A DNA stretch of 64,000 nt, taken from assembly GCF_001486585.1 (NCBI RefSeq), contig NZ_LN909042.1, forward strand, positions 305,709-369,708. The letters are read 5' to 3'. Positions 8,765 to 17,736 of the stretch are shown here, piece after piece. Numbering within the stretch: position 1 is the first letter of the stretch; every line of letters starts with the position of its first letter. The DNA is from Paenibacillus senegalimassiliensis. GTDB taxonomy: Bacteria > Bacillota > Bacilli > Paenibacillales > Paenibacillaceae. The notes under the pieces were generated by a model. That model saw only the letters and a list, made by a program, of their open reading frames with translations, was not told where the DNA came from and searched no databases. The translations under genes were made by a program, and so were the position numbers.

Positions 8765-10218
8765 TTGTACATGCGCCTCCTACGCGGAGCGCGGAAAGAG
8801 AATATATTTACCGGGTGTTACTGGGCGAATTTCTTGGCCTTGATTATCGAATCGTCTACGAAAGGGAGCGGAAAAACGAGGTGCTTCTCGTGCTGGATCA
8901 GGGAAGTCCTTCCCTAGCAGGCCCACACCGAGGACTACGTATGCCGGATGTTCTGCTTAGCATCCCGCAGGAACGTTGGCTGAAGCCAGCTTCGTTGCCG
9001 GTGTTGCCGCTGGACCGCTTTGTGCTACCAAGTGGCGATTTTGCTGCCGATGGCGAAGAGTTGCCCGTCATTTATGGCCGAAAGACGGCTTCCGGGAGCT
9101 ATATGGAGTGGCAGGATGACAACCTTTATCTGGGGCTGGACGTGTTCGGCAGCAGCCTGTTCATGCTAACCAGGTACGAGGAAGTGGTTCAGGGAGAGCG
9201 GAAATTCGACCGTCATGGCCGGTTCCCGGCGAGGAACTCCCTGGCCTGGCGGGAGTCGTTCCTGCATCTGCCTGTCGTCAACGCTTATGTGGAGTGCTTG
9301 TGGGAGCTGTTGACCCGGTTAGGGCCAGGGCTGGTACGCAAAAAACGCGAGCCATCCGTTCGTCTCAGTCATGATGTCGATTTTCCCTTCTATGTGTATG
9401 GCCGTAGCCGGATCAGCATGTTCCGGGAGGTGGCCATGGACCTGCTGCGCCGCAAGGATGCGGAAGCAGCAAGGCACAAGGGCACAATGCTGCTGCATCC
9501 TGACCGTCTGGATCAGGACCCCTACAATACCTTCGCATGGCTGATGGATTTGAGTGAGCAGGCCGGTCTGCGGAGTGCGTTTTATTTTATTGCCAAGGAC
9601 AGGTACTCACCTTCGGGGCTTGATGGCAATTACAAGATAGATGATCCGGCAGTAGGGCAACTGCTGCGGGATGTTCATGAACGGGGCCATGAAATCGGAC
9701 TCCATCCCGGCTATCGTACCTTTCTGAATCCGGCGCTGATCCGCAAGCAATTTGAACGGTTGCAGGAGGTTGCGGCAGCCCTTGGAGTTCATCCAAGAAG
9801 ATGGGGAGGAAGGCAGCACTATTTGCGCTGGCGGGCCCCGGAAACCTGGCAATTCTGGGAGGATGTCGGCCTGGACTATGACAGTACGCTGGGTTACGCC
9901 GAGCATACGGGATTCCGCGCTGGCGTGTGTTACGAATACCCGGTGTTTAATTTGAAGACCCGCCGGGAATTGGCTTTGCGGGAGCGGCCGCTTATTGCGA
10001 TGGACCAGACGCTGTTGCACCCGGAGTATATGGGGCTGACTCCAGACCAGGCTTACGAAGCCCTGTGCCGCCTGTACAGGCAATGTCGCAGATACAACGG
10101 CGAATTCACGCTGCTATGGCACAACAGCCAATTGTTGAAGAGTTCTCATCGGGCTTTATACCGTAAATTGCTGCTTGAGCTGTTGAAGCCGGACTTCGCC
10201 AAGGAGGGAAAGGGATGA
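8758..10218 (+). CDS. Polysaccharide deacetylase-fold protein with N-terminal extension
   Basis: A 486-residue soluble protein. Residues about 1-190 form an N-terminal domain starting MLIVHAPPTRSAEREYIYRV that I do not recognise from a named enzyme; similar two-domain proteins are found in Gram-positive and Bacteroidetes capsule loci. The C-terminal half has NodB-like motifs: VRLSHDVDFPF near residue 200 (Asp pair), RGHEIGLHPGYRTF near residue 310 (two His), and RQHYLRWRAPETW near residue 355. No signal peptide is seen, so it would act on a cytosolic glycan or lipid-linked precursor. It overlaps the flippase gene by 7 bp and the next glycosyltransferase gene by 4 bp, placing it firmly in the operon. 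Confidence 0.72.
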   Translation: MLIVHAPPTRSAEREYIYRVLLGEFLGLDYRIVYERERKNEVLLVLDQGSPSLAGPHRGLRMPDVLLSIPQERWLKPASLPVLPLDRFVLPSGDFAADGEELPVIYGRKTASGSYMEWQDDNLYLGLDVFGSSLFMLTRYEEVVQGERKFDRHGRFPARNSLAWRESFLHLPVVNAYVECLWELLTRLGPGLVRKKREPSVRLSHDVDFPFYVYGRSRISMFREVAMDLLRRKDAEAARHKGTMLLHPDRLDQDPYNTFAWLMDLSEQAGLRSAFYFIAKDRYSPSGLDGNYKIDDPAVGQLLRDVHERGHEIGLHPGYRTFLNPALIRKQFERLQEVAAALGVHPRRWGGRQHYLRWRAPETWQFWEDVGLDYDSTLGYAEHTGFRAGVCYEYPVFNLKTRRELALRERPLIAMDQTLLHPEYMGLTPDQAYEALCRLYRQCRRYNGEFTLLWHNSQLLKSSHRALYRKLLLELLKPDFAKEGKG

Positions 10219-11357
10219 AGATCGCCTACCTGATCCATTGGAACGAGGGGCCGGAGAGCGGGGTATTCAAGAAAGTGGTGGCTCAGGTTTCGGCCTGGCG
10301 GATGCAAGGGCATGAGGTGTCCTTGTTCCTGTTCAGTCGAAAGACGGTAAAACCTTGGGCCATGGCGGAGACTGTTGGCATTTCCGTAGTATGCGAGACG
10401 TATTCAGGACGCTGGGGCCGAATGGCCCGCTTCAAGGCATTGTTAGAACGGCTTCGTTCCTGGCAGCCGGATGTCATTTATCATCGCTTTGATCTGTACT
10501 ATATCAAGTTGCCCTCGTTGCTGAGAGCGATTCCCTCTGTCCTGGAGATTAACACCAACGATGTGGCTGAACTGGCCCTGGAACGCCGTGGTATGGGGTT
10601 GCTGCGCTATGCCTATCATCGGATGACGCGCGGCTGGGTGCTGGGGGCAGCCGGAGGGCTTGTCTTCGTTAGCCGTGAGTTGGCGGAGGCCAAGGTGTTT
10701 CGACGTTACGCCAGAAACGCAATAGTGATTGGCAATGGCATTGAACTGGCGCAGTTTGCTCCGCAGTCTGGTGGACCTTGTGAGCAGAGCGTTGCTTCGA
10801 AGGTGTCCGGGCAGGCTTCCATGCGGCTGGTGTTTATCGGCTCCCCCGGCCAGCCTTGGCAGGGACTGGAAGAGATTGCCCGGTGGGCCAGGATGAAACC
10901 TGAATGGCGGTTTGACATCATCGGGCCCGGGAAGGACGAACAGGATCAATTCGAAAAGGAGCGCCCTGCTAATCTGTTCTTCCACGGCGTCCTCACCCGC
11001 TCAGCGTATCAGCCGCTGCTGGACCAGGCCGACCTGGCCATTGGCACGATGGCCCTGTACGAGAAAGGGATGGAAGAGGCTTCACCGCTCAAGGTGCGAG
11101 AATATCTGGCCAACGGCCTACCGGTTATTTCCGCCTATAAGGAGACGGATTTTCCTCAGCAAGTCCCTTTCATACTGGAGCTGCCCAATGAGCCAGGCAG
11201 TACGGTTGTTCACCTGAAGGAGATCGAACAATTTGCTGCCAGATGGAAGGGGAAGCGTGTGGCACGGGCGCTAGTGCAGCATTTGGATACTTCAGTCAAG
11301 GAGGCGGTCAGAGTGGCCTACATGGAGCGCGTCATTGGGGAGAGAGGGGAGGACTAA
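10215..11357 (+). CDS. Glycosyltransferase family 4
   Basis: A 380-residue GT-B protein. The N-terminal half binds the acceptor (KIAYLIHWNEGPESGVFKKV, a variant of the usual glycine-rich start) and the C-terminal half shows EKGMEEASPLKVREYLANGLPVISA near residue 290, the GT4 donor-binding region with its E-x7-E spacing. It would add one sugar to the lipid-linked repeat unit on the cytosolic face; donor and linkage cannot be read from the sequence. The start ATGA overlaps the preceding stop, with AGGAGGGAAAGGG upstream, and its TAA shares one base with the ATG of the polymerase gene. Confidence 0.83.
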   Translation: MKIAYLIHWNEGPESGVFKKVVAQVSAWRMQGHEVSLFLFSRKTVKPWAMAETVGISVVCETYSGRWGRMARFKALLERLRSWQPDVIYHRFDLYYIKLPSLLRAIPSVLEINTNDVAELALERRGMGLLRYAYHRMTRGWVLGAAGGLVFVSRELAEAKVFRRYARNAIVIGNGIELAQFAPQSGGPCEQSVASKVSGQASMRLVFIGSPGQPWQGLEEIARWARMKPEWRFDIIGPGKDEQDQFEKERPANLFFHGVLTRSAYQPLLDQADLAIGTMALYEKGMEEASPLKVREYLANGLPVISAYKETDFPQQVPFILELPNEPGSTVVHLKEIEQFAARWKGKRVARALVQHLDTSVKEAVRVAYMERVIGERGED

Positions 11358-12640
11358 TGCCGGATATCAGCTTGCTGTGGCTGGCGCTGCTTGGCGGAGC
11401 GGTTGTTGTGTTCCTTCTCCAATGCTTGCTGACCTTGAATATGAAGGTAGATAGTGCCTGGATCTTTTCATTTTGCCTTTACTTTGATTTGTTTGGCTAT
11501 TTCAGCAAGCTGGTGCTTCCCGGTCCTTCCCTGTTCGTCTTGCTCGCCGTTCCGCTTCTGCCTGTCGTGTTAGCCTTGCTGCTTCAACCGGAATTGCTGC
11601 GGGAGATATTCGCCAATCAGGGTGTTTGGCTATGGGGGTTATTCCTTGCTTATATGCTGGTAACGCTGCTATGGGCACCTGCGGATTCAGGCGGGCTGAT
11701 GAAGGAGTTCCTGCTGCTCGCTCGCGGTATCGTTCCGGCCATTTATATGTACATTTTATATCTCAAAGACCGTCAGTTCTCCTGGAGCGTGGTCGCCTGG
11801 ACGGGTCTTGCCTACGCGTTGGGGCATTTGCTGCTTGGTGTTTATTCGGCGGAGTATCCCGGTCGGCTCACCCTGCCGGGGAGCAATCCCATCTTCAATG
11901 CCCGTGCTTCGTTGATTACGGCCACGATTTGCCTATGGGCCGGGAAAATTCCACTTCCTCTAAGACTGTTAACATTGGGAGCGGCTCTGGCTTCGGCCCT
12001 GGCTACAGAGTCTCGTGGCCCGCTGGTCGCCTTCCTGGTCGCAAATGCCTTTTACTTGTGTTTCTCGTTAATTCGCAAATATCGAGAGAAGAAGCTGGGA
12101 TACCTGTCCAAATGGACTGTTCCACTGTTGTTCCTGCTGCTGGCGACAGGAGGGACGGCTACGTTCTATGCGGAGCCGTTAAGCGATTGGGTGGAGAGCA
12201 GCCGGTTCATGGTGTTGTTCGACCGCAATCAGTTGCAGGGCGACGATAATTACATCGGACGGATGGATTTGCAAACGAAGGCGATGGAGAAGCTGGAGGC
12301 TTCCCCGTTTTTAGGGGCGGGGCTTGGGAGTGTAACTCAGCCGTTGGCGCGGGATTTCCCACATAATCTGGCGCTGGAAATCGGGGCCGAGGGCGGCTTC
12401 CTGGGCTTGGCCCTATGGACGCTGGCGGTCCTCTTCACATGGCTTGTGGCCCTGCGGCAAGCCCCGGTTCTGGCCATCCTGCTGGTGCAGGCAATCGCTT
12501 ATGCCATGGCAAGTGGGGACTTCGGTTATAACTTTGAGTACATGATGATCGCCTTTGCCGCATTGATGCTGCTTCCGGCAAGGCGTAAGGAAAGGGTGGC
12601 CGCAAGACATGAATATCTTGTTTGTCATTACCGGGTTTGA
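11357..12640 (+). CDS. Wzy-like polymerase / O-antigen ligase-family protein
   Basis: A 427-residue polytopic membrane protein with about 10-12 hydrophobic helices and a large extracytoplasmic loop in the C-terminal third. The loop contains GAGLGSVTQPLARDFPHNLALEIGAEGG-type sequence: the PHN motif followed by a glutamate-rich helix is the Wzy_C signature of O-antigen ligases and polymerases. In a locus with Wzx and Wzz homologues it is most likely the polymerase. The frame is open upstream to 11243, but ATG 11357 is preferred because GGGGAGGAC stands just upstream and it forms a TAATG junction with the preceding gene. The 3' end overlaps the next gene by 32 bp. Confidence 0.8.
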   Translation: MPDISLLWLALLGGAVVVFLLQCLLTLNMKVDSAWIFSFCLYFDLFGYFSKLVLPGPSLFVLLAVPLLPVVLALLLQPELLREIFANQGVWLWGLFLAYMLVTLLWAPADSGGLMKEFLLLARGIVPAIYMYILYLKDRQFSWSVVAWTGLAYALGHLLLGVYSAEYPGRLTLPGSNPIFNARASLITATICLWAGKIPLPLRLLTLGAALASALATESRGPLVAFLVANAFYLCFSLIRKYREKKLGYLSKWTVPLLFLLLATGGTATFYAEPLSDWVESSRFMVLFDRNQLQGDDNYIGRMDLQTKAMEKLEASPFLGAGLGSVTQPLARDFPHNLALEIGAEGGFLGLALWTLAVLFTWLVALRQAPVLAILLVQAIAYAMASGDFGYNFEYMMIAFAALMLLPARRKERVAARHEYLVCHYRV

Positions 12641-13790
12641 CCATGCCGGGGCAGAGAATCAAGTGCTGGAGCTTTGCCGGGAACTGCGGGCCAGGCAGTG
12701 CCGTGTTCGATTGGTGACGATGATTCCACCAACGGCCTATTTACAGGAGCTTGGAGAACTAGGTGTAGAGGTTCACAGCCTGGATATGGCCAAGGGGATT
12801 CCTGATCCCCGGGCCATCTTCCGATTAGCTCGCCTGATACGCGCCGAGCGGCCCGATGTGGTGCATAGCCATCTGGTGCATGCCAACCTTCTTGCCCGAG
12901 TGACCAGACTGTTCGTACGTATGCCGGTATTAATCTGCACGGCGCACAATATTCGTGAAGGGGGCCGGGTACGGGAATGGCTATATCGGCTTACCGATCC
13001 GCTCTGTGATGTGCTGACCAATGTTAGCCGCGAGGCCGTTCGCTCTTATACGGAACGGCGAATCGCGCCAGCCCGCAAAATCCACCTAATTGAAAACGGC
13101 ATTAATCTAGGCCGCTTCCCGGGTGTAGGAACGCCAGAGCGGGACATGATACGTGCCGAGTTAGGAGCGCCGCAGGTGGCAGGGCGGGACAGCTTCGTCT
13201 GGCTGGCGGTGGGGCGACTGGTCCCGGCGAAGGATTATCCGCTGATGCTGCGGGCCTTCGCGGCTGCCAGGAGCCAAGGCTTCCCGGCAAGCCAGTTATG
13301 GATTGCGGGCATGGGTCCGGAGCGGGAGCGGGTGGAGCAGGAGGTAGCTGCATTGGGGCTGGCGGATAGCGTAGCCTTCTTGGGAATCAGGCAGGATATT
13401 CCCCGGCTGATGGAAGCCGCCGATGGCTTTATCATGTCCTCCCGCTGGGAAGGGCTCCCGATTGTGCTGCTGGAGGCTTGCGCAGCCCGTCTGCCCATCG
13501 TTGCTACGGCGGTGGGCGGCAATGCCGAGGTGGTGCTGGACGGCAAGAACGGCTACGTCGTGCCGCCGATGGAGGAAGAATTGCTTGCGCAAGCCATGGA
13601 GCGGCTGATGACACTGCCCGCAGAGAAGCGGCGGGAACTCGGACAACAGGGCCGTGACCATGTGGAAGCTCATTACGCCATGCCACGGGTGGCTGAGCGG
13701 TGGGTTGCCCTGTACGAGCAGCTTTCTGGCTGCAAGATAGCTAAGAAGAATGCGATGTTCTATAGCGGAAGGGAGGGCTTTGAAGGATGA
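12609..13790 (+). CDS. Glycosyltransferase family 4
   Basis: A 393-residue GT-B enzyme. The N-terminus MNILFVITGFDHAGAENQVLELC is the standard GT4 start with a glycine-rich loop; SHLVHANLLARVTRLF and TAHNIREGGR lie in the acceptor domain; the donor domain has LAVGRLVPAKDYPLMLRAF near residue 200 and SRWEGLPIVLLEACAARLPIVAT near residue 280 with E-x7-E. It overlaps the polymerase gene by 32 bp and the next GT gene by 4 bp. The N-terminal resemblance is to capsular and exopolysaccharide glycosyltransferases of Bacillales; the sugar added is not deducible. Confidence 0.86.
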   Translation: MNILFVITGFDHAGAENQVLELCRELRARQCRVRLVTMIPPTAYLQELGELGVEVHSLDMAKGIPDPRAIFRLARLIRAERPDVVHSHLVHANLLARVTRLFVRMPVLICTAHNIREGGRVREWLYRLTDPLCDVLTNVSREAVRSYTERRIAPARKIHLIENGINLGRFPGVGTPERDMIRAELGAPQVAGRDSFVWLAVGRLVPAKDYPLMLRAFAAARSQGFPASQLWIAGMGPERERVEQEVAALGLADSVAFLGIRQDIPRLMEAADGFIMSSRWEGLPIVLLEACAARLPIVATAVGGNAEVVLDGKNGYVVPPMEEELLAQAMERLMTLPAEKRRELGQQGRDHVEAHYAMPRVAERWVALYEQLSGCKIAKKNAMFYSGREGFEG

Positions 13791-15013
13791 CACAAAAAGC
13801 AGCTTATATCGCCACCGTTTATTCCCATCTGGCGGCATTCCATCTTCCCTTCATGGCGGATTTGCGCCAGGAAGGGTTGGAGGTTCACGCTTATGCGGCT
13901 TCAGATCACTGCCGGGAGGAAGTGGTGGCGGCTGGCTTTGACTGCCGTGACCTTCCCTTCAGCCGACATCCACTGGCGCCCGGCAACTGGCGAGCATTGG
14001 AGCAGCTCATTCGCTGGCTGCGTGAGGAGCGATATGAATTTGTCCATGTACATACGCCCAATGCCGCGGTGATTGTACGTCTGGCCGTTTGGCTGGCCCA
14101 GTTAGCCAGGCCCGCAGGGGGCCAGCGGATTCGGTTGGTATATACCGCCCATGGATTCCATTTCTATCACGGTGCCCCCTGGCGCAACTGGCTGTTCTAT
14201 CTGCTGGAACGAAGCCTGGCCCGGTTGACCGATGTGCTGATCACGATTAATCGAGAGGATGAACAGCGGGCGCGATCATTTCCGGTCCGAGGTCATGTGG
14301 CTTATATCTCTGGCGTTGGCGTGGAAATGGAACGATATACCTCTCCGGACGCCGATGAAGTTGGCCGCTATCGTAAGGAGCTTGGCTTGGCTCCAGAGGA
14401 TTTTGTGATTTTGTGCACCGCCGAATTGAACGGAAACAAAAATCAGGGCCAGTTGCTATCGGCGGTTCGCGGGCTTCGCCGCAGCGGGGTTCCCGCTGTA
14501 TTGCTACTAGCGGGAGCTGGACGAAATGAAGCGTCCCTCCGCAAGCAGGCAGCCGAGTATGGCTTAACGCGGGAGGTCCGCTTGCTGGGCTTCCGCCGCG
14601 ATATCCCCCGGCTGCTGCAGGCAGCCGACGTAGTGGCCTTGTTATCGCGACGTGAGGGACTGCCGAAGGCGCTGCTGGAGGGGATGGCCGCTGGCAAGCC
14701 ACTGGTGACGACCGATGTGCGCGGCAGTCGCGATCTGGTAGCTCCCGGACGGAACGGCTATCTGGTGCCGCTCGGGGACGTGACTGCTACGGTGGCTGCG
14801 CTGATCCGGTTGCATCAAGATCCGCCGCAACGGCGACGGATGGGGGAATACAGCCGCAAGCTGGCGGCGCTGTACGATCTTAGCGAGATACGTAGGGATG
14901 TCGCCGCTATTTATGCCGGGCTGCTCGGCCCATCGCATAGCCGGGACGCATTAATTCAGGACGTGAATCATCAAGGAGAGGAGGAACAGTATGATCAGGT
15001 TATTTCGCAATAA
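13787..15013 (+). CDS. Glycosyltransferase family 4 (EpsD/CapM-like)
   Basis: A 408-residue GT-B enzyme of the group that often adds the second sugar in exopolysaccharide repeat units. Seen: FVHVHTPNAAVIVRLA near residue 85, YTAHGFHFYHGAPWRNW near residue 122, NREDEQRA near residue 157, and in the donor domain RREGLPKALLEGMAAGKPLVTT near residue 287 with E-x7-E followed by RGSRDLV. The YTAHGFHF-...-NxED pattern is characteristic of EpsD/CapM-type N-acetylgalactosaminyl or glucosyl transferases. Coupled to the gene before (4-bp overlap) and overlapping the sugar-transferase gene by 23 bp, consistent with acting right after the initiating enzyme. Confidence 0.85.
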   Translation: MTQKAAYIATVYSHLAAFHLPFMADLRQEGLEVHAYAASDHCREEVVAAGFDCRDLPFSRHPLAPGNWRALEQLIRWLREERYEFVHVHTPNAAVIVRLAVWLAQLARPAGGQRIRLVYTAHGFHFYHGAPWRNWLFYLLERSLARLTDVLITINREDEQRARSFPVRGHVAYISGVGVEMERYTSPDADEVGRYRKELGLAPEDFVILCTAELNGNKNQGQLLSAVRGLRRSGVPAVLLLAGAGRNEASLRKQAAEYGLTREVRLLGFRRDIPRLLQAADVVALLSRREGLPKALLEGMAAGKPLVTTDVRGSRDLVAPGRNGYLVPLGDVTATVAALIRLHQDPPQRRRMGEYSRKLAALYDLSEIRRDVAAIYAGLLGPSHSRDALIQDVNHQGEEEQYDQVISQ

Positions 15014-16475
15014 GCGAGCCAAGCTTCTGTTGCTGTTGCTGGATGCTCTACTCATTTACGACAGCTATGGCCTGGCGAAGCTGGTATTGGCTCCAAGCGA
15101 AGAATCGTTATGGGCGGCGGATAGCTCTGGCTATGGATTTACCTGGGGGATGCTCTGGATGATTCTCTTTACGGTGACGACGTACTATTTTTATAACTTA
15201 TATGATTTGGCAGGGCGCCGGAAGCCATCGCAGATGCTGTGGAATTTGCTGCTGGCTCATTTGTTCATTGGTGCGGAATTCATTGTGCTGAGCTATCTTA
15301 TGGGAGGGATGGTGATGCCCGCTTACGTTCTATTTGGGGGGTTCGCCATTCAGTTGGGATTGTCGTTCAGCCTGCGGGTATTGGTGTTCCTCATCCAGCG
15401 TCAGGGGTTCGGTCGCAAAAGAACGATCGCTGTTGTCGGCGGAACATTTGGAGGCTACGGAGACCCGGCACTTAGCAGTCTGCTACGTAAGGGCGAACCC
15501 TGGTTCCGGATTGAACGGATTGTCCGGGAGGACGAACTTCAAGAGAAATTACATGAGGAGGAATGGAGCGGCATGGAAGCCCTGCTTCTCGGACCGGGAT
15601 TGTCTGTCCAGACGAAGGAGCAATGGTCGGCCGCGGCGGGAGAGCGCAATATGGAAGTGGTGATTATTCCTGACTTCTATGAGCTGTATATGGCTGATGC
15701 GGAGCCCCAGCAGCTTGATGATCTATTGGTGTACTCGCTGTTGCCGCCCAGATTATCCCTGCCGGAACGCTGCGCGAAACGTCTGTTGGATCTGGTAGTA
15801 TCCAGCCTGTTATTGCTGCTGGCATCTCCTGTGCTGCTAGGCCTGTTCCTGGTGATTCCGCTATCGTCTCGAGGCAAGGCACTGTATGTTCAGGAGCGAG
15901 TTGGCTTCAAGGAGCAACCGTTCCGGCTGTTCAAATTCCGCAGTATGGTGGAGGGGGCCGAGGATGTTACGGGACCGGTGCTGGCGGGGCGCGAAGATGC
16001 ACGAATTACGCCGCTGGGTCAATTCATCCGTGCTACTCGTCTGGATGAGTTGCCTCAGTTGTTCAACGTGCTGCTTGGGCATATGAGCTTGGTAGGCCCC
16101 CGGCCGGAGCGGGCTTTCTTCATCTCCCGCTTCAAGGAGAAGCTGCCGCACTATACCTATCGGCTTATGGTCAAACCCGGATTGACAGGCTACGCTCAAG
16201 TTATGGCTGGTTATGCTACCACACCTTCCGATAAGCTGCGTTATGATTTAATGTATATTAAGCAATATTCGTTGCTGCTCGATATCAAAATTTTGTTCCA
16301 AACCGTTCGGGTCATGCTCCAGCGGCAACAAGCCGAAGGCGTAGAGACAGCTAGTCTGGTGGAAGAGAAGGCAGAGAATCTAATCGCGGAAAGCAATGCA
16401 GGCGCTGCTGGATTTGAGGTGACTGCGGAGACTCTCGAAGCTGTGCCAGAAATGAGAGCGGTGAAGACGATGTGA
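14991..16475 (+). CDS. Polyprenyl-phosphate sugar-1-phosphate transferase (polyisoprenylphosphate PGT)
   Basis: A 494-residue initiating enzyme that moves a sugar-1-phosphate from a nucleotide sugar to undecaprenyl phosphate. Four N-terminal membrane helices (residues about 10-140), a Rossmann-like region (TIAVVGGTFGG near 145), then the catalytic bacterial sugar transferase domain: a hydrophobic helix near 265-290, YVQERVGFKEQPFRLFKFRSM, RLDELPQLFNVLLGHMSLVGPRPE (the Asp-Glu catalytic dyad) and KPGLTGYAQV. About 50 residues follow the domain as an acidic tail (VEEKAENLIAES), which is unusual in length. GAGAGGAGG precedes ATG. It is the last gene of the operon; only 13 bp separate it from the convergent beta-helix gene. 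A second enzyme of this type is at 58352. Confidence 0.88.
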   Translation: MIRLFRNKRAKLLLLLLDALLIYDSYGLAKLVLAPSEESLWAADSSGYGFTWGMLWMILFTVTTYYFYNLYDLAGRRKPSQMLWNLLLAHLFIGAEFIVLSYLMGGMVMPAYVLFGGFAIQLGLSFSLRVLVFLIQRQGFGRKRTIAVVGGTFGGYGDPALSSLLRKGEPWFRIERIVREDELQEKLHEEEWSGMEALLLGPGLSVQTKEQWSAAAGERNMEVVIIPDFYELYMADAEPQQLDDLLVYSLLPPRLSLPERCAKRLLDLVVSSLLLLLASPVLLGLFLVIPLSSRGKALYVQERVGFKEQPFRLFKFRSMVEGAEDVTGPVLAGREDARITPLGQFIRATRLDELPQLFNVLLGHMSLVGPRPERAFFISRFKEKLPHYTYRLMVKPGLTGYAQVMAGYATTPSDKLRYDLMYIKQYSLLLDIKILFQTVRVMLQRQQAEGVETASLVEEKAENLIAESNAGAAGFEVTAETLEAVPEMRAVKTM

Positions 16476-16488
16476 AGAGGAATTCCCC

Positions 16489-17736
16489 TTATGGCTGAGA
16501 GAGATATCCCTTTGCCCCGGCACGAATAGCTGTACGTGCTTCTTCTGACAACCTGATGGCTGATTCGGTTCCAGTGATTCGGTTCCCTGCTATGCGAAAT
16601 TCACGCACGGCGCCAAGCCGAATCCCGCTGGTATTGCGCACAGGCTTGGGTTGACCGCCACTGTCAATAATGTTGTCCGTGATAACGATGCCCCGCAAGT
16701 ATCCGCTGCTTACGCCAATATCGGCTTCAATCGCGTTATAGTAGCTGCCTGCTCCGCTGATCCGATTGTCCGCAACGGTCACTTTATCCGCATAGATGGA
16801 AATGGCGGCGTACATATCCTGGGGCAAAGGCTCCTGTTGCGAAGTTACATATCGGTTGTTGCCTTGATACGAATTGTAAATGTAGTTACTCTGCACCTCG
16901 ACTCCAGGCGTAGCGATTTTAATGCCCCGTTTGGCGACATGGTGAATCATATTCCCTGCTATGACGGATTGGGATAGGGGAGAGGTGATTGGGGCTTTAT
17001 CGAAAAAAATACCATCGGCGTCCTCTCTCGGTGTGATATGGGTAATCCGGTTGTTCAGAATATGGACGCGTTGAGCTATCGTCTGCCCGGGCTCACTCCA
17101 GACCATGATTCCTCTGGCCACGGGGGTTCCGGAGCGGGCTGCAATCCTCGTAATCTCGCAGTTCTGAATGAGAATATCTGAGGTATTGCCATAAATCATG
17201 ACTCCGGCAACGACGGTGGAATAAAGGGGGTCCCGTGGGTTAGCAGGCTGGCTGAGCTGCCGGACCTGGCTGTTCGTGATTTGTACATCGGAGGAGCCGG
17301 TATGAATGCCTATGCCGCGGTTCAGGCGACTTCCTCCATCCACGGTGACTCCCTCCACCCGAATTCCCCGCCCGTGAATGGAAATGCCCTCAAAGCCATG
17401 ACTGGCTCCCGCGGGCTCCCGAAATAAGAGGATGGGCTGGCCGCTCCCTCGCAGGGTGACCCCACTGGCGAGTGGGAGCGGCTTATTTACTTCAAGCAGG
17501 TAGGTACCGGGAGGCACGATGATAGTTGCGCCGCGCCCGGTAGCAGCAGCTTGCTCTAACACCCGCAGAAAAATGCGGGTGTCATTGGTGAAGCCGTCGC
17601 CCTTGGCGCCGGCTTTTTTGACGTTATAGACGGGTGGGGCGAGCAGGAGAGAAGTCGCTAACAGCAGCAAACCTGCGCCGATCGTTACCGGGAATCCCCA
17701 GCGAAGAATATGGCGCAGAGCCGTGATTTTACTCAT
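16489..17736 (-). CDS. Membrane-anchored right-handed beta-helix protein
   Basis: A 415-residue protein with a signal or anchor helix at residues about 13-34 and no Cys lipobox. VKKAGAKGDGFTNDT near residue 40 is the N-terminal signature of pectate-lyase-superfamily (Pectate_lyase_3) beta-helices, followed by coil repeats such as NNRITHI, GNMIHHV, DNRISGAG, DNIIDSGG and GNRITG. The middle and C-terminal parts align by eye with the truncated protein at 1-1188. It lies downstream of the LCP ligase gene in the same minus-strand unit, overlapping it by 8 bp. A surface polymer lyase, epimerase or glycan-binding role is an inference from fold and context; no catalytic residues can be named. Confidence 0.82.
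   Translation of the reverse strand: MSKITALRHILRWGFPVTIGAGLLLLATSLLLAPPVYNVKKAGAKGDGFTNDTRIFLRVLEQAAATGRGATIIVPPGTYLLEVNKPLPLASGVTLRGSGQPILLFREPAGASHGFEGISIHGRGIRVEGVTVDGGSRLNRGIGIHTGSSDVQITNSQVRQLSQPANPRDPLYSTVVAGVMIYGNTSDILIQNCEITRIAARSGTPVARGIMVWSEPGQTIAQRVHILNNRITHITPREDADGIFFDKAPITSPLSQSVIAGNMIHHVAKRGIKIATPGVEVQSNYIYNSYQGNNRYVTSQQEPLPQDMYAAISIYADKVTVADNRISGAGSYYNAIEADIGVSSGYLRGIVITDNIIDSGGQPKPVRNTSGIRLGAVREFRIAGNRITGTESAIRLSEEARTAIRAGAKGYLSQP

Noticed and set aside
11243..11356. N-terminal extension of the polymerase gene
   Set aside because: It lies within the preceding glycosyltransferase gene in another frame; the TAATG junction and ribosome binding site support ATG 11357.
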